Below, one piece after another: positions 42,233 to 51,950 of a stretch of DNA of 64,000 nt (the first letter of the stretch is position 1; every line of letters begins with the position of its first letter). The position numbers and the translations under genes are program-made. The notes under the pieces were generated by a model. It was not told the origin of the DNA. It did no database searches and saw only the letters and a list, made by a program, of their open reading frames with translations. The DNA is from an uncultured Bacteroides sp. (GTDB taxonomy: Bacteria > Bacteroidota > Bacteroidia > Bacteroidales > Bacteroidaceae), in NCBI GenBank assembly GCA_937890825.1, contig CALADS010000074.1, forward strand, positions 62,001-126,000. The letters run 5' to 3'.

Positions 42233-44770
42233 TTAAAATGTCATATGAAGACTGATACGCAAGCCCGATTTATCGATATGGGGCATATCGCGGTACGTCA
42301 ATCTCCACACATAATCCAAACGTAATACTTTGAAAATATTTTCTATCCCCACCCCTACTTCCACGTAAGGCTTGTGCCCCATCAACTGCCCTCCTAAGGG
42401 AAACTGAAACAGTCCTTCACTTAATTCCGGATTATTCTTATCAGACAGATGTCCATATAAGCCTCTGCAAGACAGTACTTCTCTCCATTTCAATTTCTTC
42501 AGCAAAGGCACCCTATTCAGCAGAAATCCGTTCATAAAATACGTTACATCCCAAGAGGCATAGGCATCGTTCATAAATTCCATGGCGTTCATCAAAGAAT
42601 AAGACTCCGGCTGAATGGTATACGATAAATTGGCATTCGGAATAATCAACAATGGAAAAGGCACCTTGCTCCACACTTTTCCGGCTTTCAAGATTACATC
42701 CGTATAGCCAAATGCCGAGAACCAGAATCGTTTCTGAAATCCGGCTTCTGTATATTGATAAGTATAATCTCCGCCAAGTACTCCTTTAGCTGCTGCCGTA
42801 TGCGACAAGGTAAATACAGGTGCATCAAGTGATACAGGAAAACGATTCCACTGGGTCTGAAAGAACTTCTCGCCAGGAGCATAGCGCAATTTCAATTCCA
42901 GTTCGCTCGTCCGGATACTTTTCACCGGCTGCCGGTCGTCTTTCCGAATAAAGGGAATCAGGCAAGATGACTCATCGCGTCGCAACCGGGTAGTCAACTG
43001 CAAAGACAATCCCGAATAGAATTCATTGGTATATGTCACTTCCGCCTTTTGAAGATACCCTATCCTATCATCTTTCTGACGCTTCAAGGCCAAAAACATA
43101 TTATCTTTATTAGTATACAGATAATGCTGACCATATTGGTTGACATCATTTTCATAACGCACCTTCAGAGAGTGTATCGGAAATTCGTTAGCATACTCTT
43201 TCTTTCGGTTGAACGACCACTCAAGCTCGGCCAGCCCCTTGGGACGCTTGTCGCGAAAGCCATATGCTATAAATCCACGCCCGAAAAGATGTGGATGAAG
43301 CCAGGCCGACGTCATTCCTCCAGCACGTATACGCACTCCTTCCAAGGCATTGCCGCTCATGGTGGCATTCATCATACCGTAATAGAAAAGCGGCTTTTTA
43401 TCATTAGGCAAAGGTATATAACCGGTAAACATTACTTTCAGGAATTGCTCGGTCCAGTAAAAAGCCGGATAACTGCGCAGTTGTGCCATCATATCGCCCA
43501 CAGAAGTTTCTTTTTTACTAACATCAGCGTGACGATTTTCGGCCCAATATTCATCTGTTTTGGCAGAGGCTGACACATCTTCTATTACTTTTTCCGGACG
43601 TCCGAAAGCAATCTGTGCCGAGTCGGTAGGTTCATAGCAGTAATTCCGATAAAACACATCTCGCTTGGCATAAATGCCATCGCTATTCTCTACTAATTTA
43701 AATTCTGCAGTAATGCTTTCCGTCAACAGCTGCCGTGTACCATCGGGTGCCCGATCAAATAGCTGGTCGATGCGCATATAATCCACAAAATTCAGATTGA
43801 TTTTCTGTGGAAAGTTCATCACGACCCTACGCACAAAATAAGTGCTGTCTAGCAAGACATACAAGTGCCCAGTAAAACCAAACGATTCAGAATTAAAGGG
43901 TACAAAGGCCAAGTCTACACAAGGCTTCCCTGCTACCGATACTGTATCCATCAGGTAATATTTATAGAAAGAAGGACCTAGGGCCGACAAAGGGCTGACA
44001 AATTTATTGGTAAACAAAGTGATGTTATTCTCGTAGATGTCCACATCGGTCATGGTCACGCTGATGGCCTGCTCCATACCTTGCTGCGACAACATTTCAT
44101 CTACACCGGCTTGTCTGCGAGCCTTCACCCACTGTTTTTCTCTTTTAGGTGAACGCTGATAATAATCCGTAGCCAGCAATTCTCGGTTTGATACAGCCAA
44201 TACCGGCTGACCGGTAACGGCCGAAGTATCCACGTAATTTTTCAAAAACTTGAATTTTCTATAAAGCCACTTCTGCTGCTTGGCAGTGTCGAAATTATTG
44301 ATGGCAAACGTCATCTTCTCATACCGTTCACGCTGCCAGAATTCCTGTTTATCAGGAGAATAGTCGTCTCGATGCTCTATCATGCCTTTCACAAAGCGCA
44401 CGGCAGGATTATCTTTCTTTTTATAACGTTCTCTGCCTGGCTTCACCACCACCTCGGTAAGCGCATAGCTGGTAGGTGCCAAACACACTTTGAAGTTCTG
44501 TTCTTTGGCCGGATGTATCAATCGGGTATATTCTTCATAACCTACAGACGAGATTACCAGTTGTGCCTCAGCACGATATGTTTGAAAAGAAAAGCGCCCG
44601 TTATTATCAGTCATTCCTCCTTCAGAAGTTCCTTTCAAATAGACAGAGATATAAGGCAACGGTTCGCGCGTAAGCGAATCAATCACTTCGCCTTGTACCT
44701 TATACTGAGCGTGCAAGGTAAACAAGAGCGCCCAAAGGAAACATCCCAACACCTTTATTCTCAAAAACAT
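42233..44770 (-). CDS. DUF5686-type outer-membrane protein with carboxypeptidase-regulatory-like domain
   Basis: 845 residues with a signal peptide (about 1-22). Residues about 23-105 form a CarboxypepD_reg-like beta domain (VQGEVIDSLTREPLPYISVYLKGT, GRFSF, ISSVGYEEY) as at the front of TonB-dependent receptors. The rest is a long beta-rich region that ends as an outer-membrane barrel with a terminal Phe (SLHMTF). There is no plug domain, so it is not a SusC. This matches the DUF5686 family of Bacteroidetes, whose function is not known. Separate from its neighbours; own -7 element upstream. Confidence 0.82.
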   Translation of the reverse strand: MFLRIKVLGCFLWALLFTLHAQYKVQGEVIDSLTREPLPYISVYLKGTSEGGMTDNNGRFSFQTYRAEAQLVISSVGYEEYTRLIHPAKEQNFKVCLAPTSYALTEVVVKPGRERYKKKDNPAVRFVKGMIEHRDDYSPDKQEFWQRERYEKMTFAINNFDTAKQQKWLYRKFKFLKNYVDTSAVTGQPVLAVSNRELLATDYYQRSPKREKQWVKARRQAGVDEMLSQQGMEQAISVTMTDVDIYENNITLFTNKFVSPLSALGPSFYKYYLMDTVSVAGKPCVDLAFVPFNSESFGFTGHLYVLLDSTYFVRRVVMNFPQKINLNFVDYMRIDQLFDRAPDGTRQLLTESITAEFKLVENSDGIYAKRDVFYRNYCYEPTDSAQIAFGRPEKVIEDVSASAKTDEYWAENRHADVSKKETSVGDMMAQLRSYPAFYWTEQFLKVMFTGYIPLPNDKKPLFYYGMMNATMSGNALEGVRIRAGGMTSAWLHPHLFGRGFIAYGFRDKRPKGLAELEWSFNRKKEYANEFPIHSLKVRYENDVNQYGQHYLYTNKDNMFLALKRQKDDRIGYLQKAEVTYTNEFYSGLSLQLTTRLRRDESSCLIPFIRKDDRQPVKSIRTSELELKLRYAPGEKFFQTQWNRFPVSLDAPVFTLSHTAAAKGVLGGDYTYQYTEAGFQKRFWFSAFGYTDVILKAGKVWSKVPFPLLIIPNANLSYTIQPESYSLMNAMEFMNDAYASWDVTYFMNGFLLNRVPLLKKLKWREVLSCRGLYGHLSDKNNPELSEGLFQFPLGGQLMGHKPYVEVGVGIENIFKVLRLDYVWRLTYRDMPHIDKSGLRISLHMTF

Positions 44771-44804
44771 AATATCTAGTTTACATACCTTTCTAAAACC
44801 ACGG

Positions 44805-44812
44805 CAAAGGTA
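44805..44812 (-). promoter_or_regulatory. -7 element of the DUF5686 gene
   Basis: TACCTTTG then C on the minus strand, 34 bases before the ATG; no -33 word at normal distance. Confidence 0.5.
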
Positions 44813-44910
44813 GGCAGAGAAAACTATTCATTGCTGTTCAGTTTTACGGAAAGAATGTTCCAAATTCCCCCAAAATGTAGCAGCCGGCAGTATACACTGA
44901 TTAATAAAAT

Positions 44911-44948
44911 AAGGTGGGTACCCGACTAAAAAGCCGATTACCCACCTT
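44911..44948 (-). terminator. Terminator of the GH92-MFS-GH130 operon
   Basis: 10-bp stem AAGGTGGGTA / TACCCACCTT (44911-44920, 44939-44948), 46 bases after the GH130 stop, followed on the minus strand by ATTTTATTAAT. The rest of the gap 44771-44994 shows only the promoter above. Confidence 0.7.
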
Positions 44949-44994
44949 CAACATCATGACTAACTGAAAATTAGAAGTTTGAAATCAAACTTCA

Positions 44995-45966
44995 TCAAAC
45001 TACACTGTTCTTCTTTGTAAACTCTATAATTTCTGATATATAACCAAAAGCCATGCCTACTACTGTATCGGCAGCTCCATAATATACAGCTACCTTATCG
45101 CCTTCATGCAAAGCTGCGCAAGGGAATACCACATTGGGCACGTCACCCGTCATTTCATACAGGGCTGCAGGCGCCAACAAATAAGGCTGTGTACGATACA
45201 GCACCTTAGAAGGATCGTCTTTATCCAATATAGCAGCACCCATAGAATAACGGAAACCGTTACATGTGGTAATTACACCATGGTAGAACATCAGCCAGCC
45301 TTCATCCGTAAGGAACGGTACTGAACCGGCACCAATCTTGGTACATTGCCATGCACTGACAGGAAATGGAGTGGGGCCCATTACATGACGGTGTTCTCCC
45401 CAATATTTCATATCCGGACTGTAGCTGATATAAATATCACCAAAAGGTGTATGTCCGCTATCGCTCGGACGGCTCAGCATGGCAAACTTGCCATTGATTT
45501 TCTGCGGAAACAGCACCCCATTGCGATTAAAAGGCAGGAATGCATTCTCGCATTGAAAAAACTCCTTAAAATCAAATGTATAGGCAATGCCGATAGTCGG
45601 TCCGAAATATCCGTTACACCAAGTAATCCAATAGCGGTCTTCTATCCAGCATACGCGTGGATCATACTTATATTCTGATTCTATCATTTCAGTATTGCCT
45701 GCCTTGAACTGGATCGGTTCATGTTCTATATCCCAATGGATACCGTCTTTACTGAAACCGGCAAAAATATTCATCTGTACAGCCTTGTTGTCGCAACGGA
45801 ATACGCCAGCAAAACCATCTTTGAAAGGAACTACAGCACTATTGAAAATACTGTTAGAGGTAGGGATGTGATAACGGTCAATCACGGGATTCTGTGAATA
45901 ACGCCACATAACGTCGGTACATCCGGCCGGCCGGTCTTCCCAGGGCATTGCGATTTTATTTTCCAT
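44995..45966 (-). CDS. GH130 beta-mannoside phosphorylase
   Basis: 323 residues from the ATG at 45966, which gives the family N-terminus (MENKIAMPWEDRP). The longer reading from 46035 would overlap the transporter by 35 bases. Five-bladed propeller fold; Asp102 in YKYDPRVCW is the expected proton donor and SRPSDSGHTPFGD a phosphate-binding loop. Splits beta-1,4-mannosyl links with phosphate to give mannose 1-phosphate. Beside GH92 and an MFS carrier, as in the Bacteroides N-glycan locus, so mannosyl-N-acetylglucosamine is the likely substrate; mannosylglucose is the alternative. No signal peptide, so cytoplasmic. Confidence 0.9.
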   Translation of the reverse strand: MENKIAMPWEDRPAGCTDVMWRYSQNPVIDRYHIPTSNSIFNSAVVPFKDGFAGVFRCDNKAVQMNIFAGFSKDGIHWDIEHEPIQFKAGNTEMIESEYKYDPRVCWIEDRYWITWCNGYFGPTIGIAYTFDFKEFFQCENAFLPFNRNGVLFPQKINGKFAMLSRPSDSGHTPFGDIYISYSPDMKYWGEHRHVMGPTPFPVSAWQCTKIGAGSVPFLTDEGWLMFYHGVITTCNGFRYSMGAAILDKDDPSKVLYRTQPYLLAPAALYEMTGDVPNVVFPCAALHEGDKVAVYYGAADTVVGMAFGYISEIIEFTKKNSVV

Positions 45967-46000
45967 AATTCGTCTATTAATAATGTTATGAATATAATGC

Positions 46001-47320
46001 TTAGTTTTTACCTGATGATTGTTGGGTATCATCATAGGTAAAAGGAATAAAGTAAGTAATCAGCAGTGAAGGAATAGTAGCCAGCAACACATAGATAAAG
46101 AATTTCTCATAACCCAAGTAATCGCTTACAAAGCCACTCATCATTCCCGGCAGCATCACACCCAAATTCATGATACCCGAAGCAAAAGCATAATGAGACA
46201 TCTGATGCTTACCTGGTGCTATCTGTTGCATCATAAAGAGCGTGAGCCCCACGAAACCAAAACCGTAGCCAAAGTATTCTATCACGATACCAGCTCCTAT
46301 CAGATAGAGATTTTCCGGCTGGAACACGGCTAACAATGTATAGGCTACAAACGGGAAGTTGAAGACGCAGCAAAGGGTAAAGAGCGTCTTCTTTAAACCT
46401 CTTTTAGATACATAGATGCCTGCCAACAATGAGCCTAGCACAAAAGCACCGGAACCGAATACCCCATTCAACGTGCCGATTTCGGTCAATGATAATCCCA
46501 ACCCACCGATTTCGCGTGAGGAACGTAGAAACAGGGGAGCTATCTTCATGATAAATCCCTCGGCAAACCGATAGAGGATAATAAAACTGATGTAATAGAA
46601 AATGTGTTTTTTGGTAAAGAAGTTCTTGATAACCATCCACATTTCTCTCATTACATCGCCTCCGGAACGCCGAACCGAGGCCTGGGTCTGTGTACACGGT
46701 AACATACGTGAATGATAGAGGCCCAGCACCAGCAGCAATACAGAAATGATAAGAAAGATAATCATCCATGCTTCTTTATAGGCCGGCAGATTCTGCTGGA
46801 CTGATGCGCCGTCTACGGCACCAAAACTTTCGGCCAGCATACCAGCCACTGCCACTAATCCTCCATTGGCTACCAGTTTGGCTATGTTATAGAAAGCGCC
46901 TTGCACACCAATATATTTTGCTTGGTCGGCAGAAGAAAGTTCTGCCATGTACACACCGTCGCAAGCTATATCGTGCGTAGCACCACTCAGAGCTATCACA
47001 GCCATAGTAGATATACTGATGGCAAAGAAATAATCGAACTTCAACGAGAAGGCTACGATACCAAACAACAGACCGCTAAGCAGCTGTGTAAGCACCACAA
47101 AAAACTTCTTCGTACGATACATCTCCAGAAATGGGCTCCATAGGAATTTCAGCGTCCAGGGCATCATGATAATCGAGGTCCAAAAGGCTATTTCGGTATC
47201 GGATATACCCAAATCCTTAAACATAAACGTGGAAACCAGGTTGACTGCGATAAAAGGCAGTCCCATGGCAAAATAAACGGAAGGTACCCACCAAATGGGG
47301 CTTTTCATATGTTGATTCAT
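46001..47320 (-). CDS. Major facilitator (AmpG-like) transporter for a mannoside
   Basis: 439 residues, 12 membrane helices with a loop in the middle (about 205-230). WWVPSVYFAMGLPFIAVN at the start and GATHDIACDGVYM resemble the AmpG/SLC33-like branch. Lies 12 bases after GH92 and 34 bases before GH130, so it probably brings the disaccharide left by N-glycan digestion into the cytoplasm, where the phosphorylase acts. Cytoplasmic membrane. Confidence 0.85.
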   Translation of the reverse strand: MNQHMKSPIWWVPSVYFAMGLPFIAVNLVSTFMFKDLGISDTEIAFWTSIIMMPWTLKFLWSPFLEMYRTKKFFVVLTQLLSGLLFGIVAFSLKFDYFFAISISTMAVIALSGATHDIACDGVYMAELSSADQAKYIGVQGAFYNIAKLVANGGLVAVAGMLAESFGAVDGASVQQNLPAYKEAWMIIFLIISVLLLVLGLYHSRMLPCTQTQASVRRSGGDVMREMWMVIKNFFTKKHIFYYISFIILYRFAEGFIMKIAPLFLRSSREIGGLGLSLTEIGTLNGVFGSGAFVLGSLLAGIYVSKRGLKKTLFTLCCVFNFPFVAYTLLAVFQPENLYLIGAGIVIEYFGYGFGFVGLTLFMMQQIAPGKHQMSHYAFASGIMNLGVMLPGMMSGFVSDYLGYEKFFIYVLLATIPSLLITYFIPFTYDDTQQSSGKN

Positions 47321-47332
47321 ACCTATTTATAT

Positions 47333-49627
47333 TTAGTTTATTCCATACGCTTTCAGAGGTTCACTACCCATGGTTATTTCCAAGGTACCTCCCTGCATGA
47401 TATCATTGTGTGTAAAGAACGGAGCATTCAGTTCCTTACCATTCAATGCTATCTTTTGCACGTACTTGTTCACTCGGCTATTGTTATGCACCACTATAGT
47501 AAATACCTTACCGTTATCCAGATGAATGGCAGAATTATGAAACAAGGGTCTGCCAATAGAATAGACAGGCTTACCCGGACACACCTGATAGAATCCCATA
47601 GCATTCAAGATGTACCAAGCCGACATCTGCCCGCAATCTTCATTGCCAGATAATCCGTCAGGATTATTAGCATACAGGGTATGCAACACTTCATCTACCA
47701 ACTCTTGCGTACGCCAAGGCTGACCTACATAGTTATAGAAATGAGTGATGTGATGGCTTGGTTCATTACCATGTGCATACTGTCCTATCAAACCGGAAAT
47801 ATCAGCCGACACCAATTCGCCTTCCAAAGCTGATTCGGCTGTGAAAAGTGAATCCAACTTACTGATAAAGGCCTCTTCACCCCCCATCAGTGCCACCAGT
47901 CCTTCTACATCATGCGGCACAAACCAAGTCCATTGCCAAGCTGTTCCTTCGCAATAATCGTCATTGCGATGATTTGAAGAGCGCGGATTGAACGGTTCTC
48001 TCCAATTACCTTTACTATCTACTCCACGCATAAACCGGGTAGTAGGGTCAAAGTACTTCTGGTAACCTTTGGCAAAGGCTTCGTATTTCTGTTGGTTTAC
48101 CGTATCGCCCAATGCTTTGGCCAATACCGATATACACCAATCATCGTAAGCATATTCCAAGGCCTTGGCCACTGCTTCATTATCTTTATCACAAGGCACA
48201 TAACCTATCTTATTCTTCCAATACTTGGCCTGAGGCATCAAATGAGGCAACACCAAAGCCGGACAGTGTATACCTGTGGTATCGTACTCTGCTGCACGCA
48301 GACAAGCCCGATACGCTTCTTCTACATCAAAATCACGATACCCCTTGGTATAAGCATCAGCTATCAGAGAAGCTGCGTGATAGCCAATCATCGTACCCGT
48401 ATAGTTACCGGCCAATTCCCACATGGGGAAGATGCCTCCTTCACGCTGTTTCTGCAGCAAAGATCGGATAAATGCCTGGTTCATCTCCGGCTGTATAATG
48501 GTCATCAGCGGATGATAAGCCCGGAATGTATCCCACAAAGAAAAGATTGTATACAGGGGTTCATTCGTCTGATTCTGGTGTACCTTCAAGTCCATACCCA
48601 GGTAGCGGCCGTCTGCATCGGTAAACAGATTGGGCTGCATGCCGGTGTGATACAAGGCGGTATAAAACATCGTACGCTGGTCTGCATCTTCTGTTTCAAT
48701 ATCTATTTTCGACAGATACTCATTCCATGATTGGCGGGCTGCGGCACGCACAGCATCGAAATCCCATGCCGGGATTTCTGTTTCCACATTTCGCTGGGCT
48801 CCATCCTTATCTACTGCCGATACGCCCACTTTGACCAGCACCTGTTCTCCCTTTTTGGTAGAGAAATTCAAAAGCACCTTGGCAGTGGGCTGCAAAGCAC
48901 TTCCTTCACCCATCTTCACAGAATCGGTAACCAATGTATAAGTAAAAGGCTTGGAAAATTTTGCATAAAAATGAATATATTGATCAAATGCCCAATACAC
49001 AGTCTTCTTGCTACCTCTGATTTCTGTGTCGCTAAGCACTTCTATACACATGTCTTCATTCTTTTGGCGTTGCAGACTATAGTCCAAATCCAAAATAAAG
49101 CCCGCCTCATCGGTAGCTGGAAAAGTGTAGCGATGAATGGCTGCACGCTGGGTAGAGGTCAGTTCGGCTTGTACACCGTAACGATCCAAAAACACAGAAT
49201 AATAGCCCGGCTCTGCCTGCTCGCGTTCATGACAGAAAGTCGAAGCATAAGCCAGACGCTGGCTTTCCTTACCCAGCGTCTGGTATTCCTGCCGGCCCAC
49301 CGTGGGCATCAGCAACACATCGCCGTAGTCGCAGCATCCGGTACCACTGACATGGGTATGAGAGAATCCGTTAATCGTAGAATCCGCATAATAATATCCT
49401 GAACAAGCATCCCATCCATCTATACGGGTATCTGGACTGGGCTGTATCATACCGTTGGGTACTACAGCGCCTGGATACGTGTGTCCATGACCACCTGTAC
49501 CTATAAAAGGATTTACATAGGATGCATAATCTTGCTGGCTGGTAGGACGGGAACTGCAGCCGCTCATCAGCCATGCACTGCACAGGAAAAGGCCTGCTCC
49601 CATCAATACAGATGTAATGTTTTTCAT
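47333..49627 (-). CDS. GH92 alpha-mannosidase lipoprotein
   Basis: 764 residues from the ATG at 49627; the upstream ATG at 49663 would add 12 polar residues before the signal. Lipobox MSGC with Cys24. GH92 features: YVNPFIGTGGHGHTYPGAVVPNGM near the N-terminus (in two halves), GFSHTHVSGTGC, and the catalytic region GNEDCGQMSAWYILNAMGFY. Calcium-dependent exo-alpha-mannosidase that trims mannose from N-glycans at the cell envelope. First gene of the operon with the carrier and GH130. Confidence 0.92.
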   Translation of the reverse strand: MKNITSVLMGAGLFLCSAWLMSGCSSRPTSQQDYASYVNPFIGTGGHGHTYPGAVVPNGMIQPSPDTRIDGWDACSGYYYADSTINGFSHTHVSGTGCCDYGDVLLMPTVGRQEYQTLGKESQRLAYASTFCHEREQAEPGYYSVFLDRYGVQAELTSTQRAAIHRYTFPATDEAGFILDLDYSLQRQKNEDMCIEVLSDTEIRGSKKTVYWAFDQYIHFYAKFSKPFTYTLVTDSVKMGEGSALQPTAKVLLNFSTKKGEQVLVKVGVSAVDKDGAQRNVETEIPAWDFDAVRAAARQSWNEYLSKIDIETEDADQRTMFYTALYHTGMQPNLFTDADGRYLGMDLKVHQNQTNEPLYTIFSLWDTFRAYHPLMTIIQPEMNQAFIRSLLQKQREGGIFPMWELAGNYTGTMIGYHAASLIADAYTKGYRDFDVEEAYRACLRAAEYDTTGIHCPALVLPHLMPQAKYWKNKIGYVPCDKDNEAVAKALEYAYDDWCISVLAKALGDTVNQQKYEAFAKGYQKYFDPTTRFMRGVDSKGNWREPFNPRSSNHRNDDYCEGTAWQWTWFVPHDVEGLVALMGGEEAFISKLDSLFTAESALEGELVSADISGLIGQYAHGNEPSHHITHFYNYVGQPWRTQELVDEVLHTLYANNPDGLSGNEDCGQMSAWYILNAMGFYQVCPGKPVYSIGRPLFHNSAIHLDNGKVFTIVVHNNSRVNKYVQKIALNGKELNAPFFTHNDIMQGGTLEITMGSEPLKAYGIN

Positions 49628-49741
49628 TCGTAATTTAAGTTTGTTCCAACTAATCAGTTTCATTCACATGTATAATACAACTGAGAGGCAGAAGATACCC
49701 TCTTCAATAAAAAGTTTTTTTCGATTTTAACAGTATTTAAA

Positions 49742-49861
49742 GGAACCCTCTACGCATCTGAAGCGCAACTGCCCCGTAACAGCCCCGCAGTTTCTCCGTG
49801 CAGAGGTACCTCTACGTGGATTTGTTACGGAGGAAATGCGCTTCATCTCGGGCTGAGTTCC
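49742..49861. repeat. 120-nt nested palindromic element between GH92 and dxs
   Basis: Four nested complementary pairs: GGAAC/GTTCC (49742-49746, 49857-49861), TGAAGCGCA/TGCGCTTCA (49759-49767, 49837-49845), CCGTAAC/GTTACGG (49774-49780, 49824-49830), and an inner hairpin TCCGTGCAGAGGT/ACCTCTACGTGGA with the perfect palindrome AGAGGTACCTCT. CCTCTACG also occurs as a direct repeat (49747, 49809). GC content is above the surrounding A/T-rich spacer. The 352-base gap 49628-49979 holds this element and the dxs -7 box and otherwise nothing recognised. Confidence 0.75.
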
Positions 49862-49935
49862 GATGGAGATACCCTTGTAGTGCAACAAAATCCGAAATTC
49901 AACCAAAAATTAACCCGTTATCAAACAAATTCATG

Positions 49936-49943
49936 TATATTTG
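49936..49943 (+). promoter_or_regulatory. -7 element of dxs
   Basis: TATATTTG then C, 36 bases before the dxs ATG. No TTTG at -33, only TTAA. Confidence 0.5.
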
Positions 49944-49979
49944 CAAGGTGTAACCCTCAGCATAGAGATAAAAATAGAA

Positions 49980-51887
49980 ATGAAGACCTATAACTTGCTA
50001 AATACTATTTCATACCCGAATGACCTCAGAAAAATGAGTGTCGACGACTTACCTGAAATTTGCAAAGAGTTACGGCAGGATATTATCAACGAAGTGTCTT
50101 GTAACCCCGGACACTTTGCCGCCAGTCTAGGTACAGTAGAACTGACTGTTGCCTTGCATTATGTCTTCAATACTCCTTACGACCGCATTGTATGGGACGT
50201 AGGCCATCAAGCTTATGGACATAAGATACTTACCGGACGTAAAAACATTTTTCATACGAACCGTAAGCTGAAAGGCATCCGTCCGTTTCCTTCGCCCGAA
50301 GAAAGCGAATACGACACGTTTACTTGCGGACATGCTTCCAATTCTATCTCGGCAGCGCTAGGTATGGCAGTAGCCGCCGCATTGAAAGGAGAGAACGACC
50401 GCCACGTGGTAGCTGTAATAGGTGATGGAAGCATGAGCGGAGGCTTAGCTTTCGAAGGCTTAAACAATAGCTCTTCTACCCCCAATAACCTGCTCATCAT
50501 CTTAAACGATAATGATATGTCGATAGACCGCAGCGTGGGAGGTATGAAGCAATATCTTTTTAACCTGACCACCTCTAACCGATATAACCAATTACGGTTC
50601 AAGACCTCAAAAATGCTCTTTAAAATGGGGGTGCTCAATGAAGAAAGACGGAAAGCACTGATACGGTTTGCCAATAGTCTGAAATCAATGGCTGCGCAGC
50701 AGCAGAATATATTCGAGGGAATGAATATTCGCTATTTCGGTCCAATAGACGGGCATGATGTAAAGAACCTGGCTCGGGTCTTGAAAGATATCAAAGACCT
50801 CAAAGGCCCCAAGATTCTACATCTACATACCACGAAAGGAAAGGGATTCGAACCGGCAGAAAAGGAACCTGGTATCTGGCATGCACCAGGCAAGTTTAAT
50901 CCTGAAACCGGACAACGCATCACAGCAGATACCAGTCATCTTCCCCCACTCTTTCAAGATGTATTTGGCGAAACACTGGTTGAACTGGCCGAAAAGAATC
51001 CACGCATTGTGGGCATCACCCCTGCCATGCCTACCGGATGCTCCATGAACAAGTTGCAAGAGAAAATGCCTCAACGCACTTTCGATGTGGGCATTGCCGA
51101 AGGACATGCTGCCACTTTCTCGGGCGGACTGGCCAAAGAAGGGTTGCAGCCGTTCTGCAACATCTACTCTAGCTTTATGCAGCGCGCCTACGACCATGTA
51201 ATTCACGACATTGCCCTGCTGAACCTGCCAGTGGTGTTGTGCTTGGATCGTGCAGGGTTGGTGGGTGAAGACGGCCCCACGCATCACGGAGTATTCGATT
51301 TGGCTTATTTTCGTCCAGTACCTCACTTGACCATTTCCTCACCTATGAATGAGCACGAACTTCGAAGGCTGATGTATACAGCTCAGTTGCCTGGCAAAGG
51401 AGCATTCGTCATTCGCTACCCTCGAGGAAGGGGGGTATTGGTAGACTGGAAATGCCCTCTGGAAGAAATTCCCGTAGGAAAAGGTCGGAAACTGAAAGAA
51501 GGTACCGATTTAGCTGTCATCTCTCTGGGTCCCATCGGAAACACTGTAGCACGTGCCTTGACACGGGCCGAAAAAGAAAGCAGCATCTCGGTGGCACACT
51601 ACGACCTGCGGTTTCTAAAACCATTGGACGAAGAGATGCTACACGAGATAGGCAAACGCTTTTCGTCTATCATCACGGTAGAAGACGGCGTCTTGAAAGG
51701 AGGCATGGGCAGTGCAATCTTAGAGTTTATGGCCGATAACAACTATACTCCACATATACAACGCATCGGTATACCGGACGAATTTATAGAGCATGGCAAC
51801 GTGCAACAGTTATATCAAATCTGCCACATGGATGAAGATAGTATTTGCCAAGCCATTTTGGCAAATGGCAAAAAAAGTAAGGTTTAA
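49980..51887 (+). CDS. dxs: 1-deoxy-D-xylulose-5-phosphate synthase
   Basis: 635 residues from the ATG at 49980; a TTG at 49941 lies inside the -7 element and is rejected. DVGHQAYGHKILTGR, thiamine-binding VIGDGSMSGGLAFEGLNN, and RAGLVGEDGPTHHGVFD are diagnostic. Condenses pyruvate and glyceraldehyde 3-phosphate, the first step of the MEP isoprenoid pathway. trkA follows after 63 bases on the same strand and may be co-transcribed. Confidence 0.95.
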   Translation: MKTYNLLNTISYPNDLRKMSVDDLPEICKELRQDIINEVSCNPGHFAASLGTVELTVALHYVFNTPYDRIVWDVGHQAYGHKILTGRKNIFHTNRKLKGIRPFPSPEESEYDTFTCGHASNSISAALGMAVAAALKGENDRHVVAVIGDGSMSGGLAFEGLNNSSSTPNNLLIILNDNDMSIDRSVGGMKQYLFNLTTSNRYNQLRFKTSKMLFKMGVLNEERRKALIRFANSLKSMAAQQQNIFEGMNIRYFGPIDGHDVKNLARVLKDIKDLKGPKILHLHTTKGKGFEPAEKEPGIWHAPGKFNPETGQRITADTSHLPPLFQDVFGETLVELAEKNPRIVGITPAMPTGCSMNKLQEKMPQRTFDVGIAEGHAATFSGGLAKEGLQPFCNIYSSFMQRAYDHVIHDIALLNLPVVLCLDRAGLVGEDGPTHHGVFDLAYFRPVPHLTISSPMNEHELRRLMYTAQLPGKGAFVIRYPRGRGVLVDWKCPLEEIPVGKGRKLKEGTDLAVISLGPIGNTVARALTRAEKESSISVAHYDLRFLKPLDEEMLHEIGKRFSSIITVEDGVLKGGMGSAILEFMADNNYTPHIQRIGIPDEFIEHGNVQQLYQICHMDEDSICQAILANGKKSKV

Positions 51888-51950
51888 GTAAGGATGAACA
51901 AAATAACTAATCATTCATTCTTATATTATATATATAAATAGGAAAAGATA

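Noticed and set aside
42233..44770. SusC-like TonB-dependent receptor
   Set aside because: It has the front regulatory-like domain but no plug domain, and the barrel region fits the DUF5686 type; no SusD partner is adjacent.
45967..46035. Upstream start for the GH130 phosphorylase
   Set aside because: It would overlap the transporter gene by 35 bases; the ATG at 45966 gives the normal protein.
49742..49861. Known riboswitch (thiamine or cobalamin) before dxs
   Set aside because: The conserved cores of those riboswitches are not present; only nested palindromes are seen.
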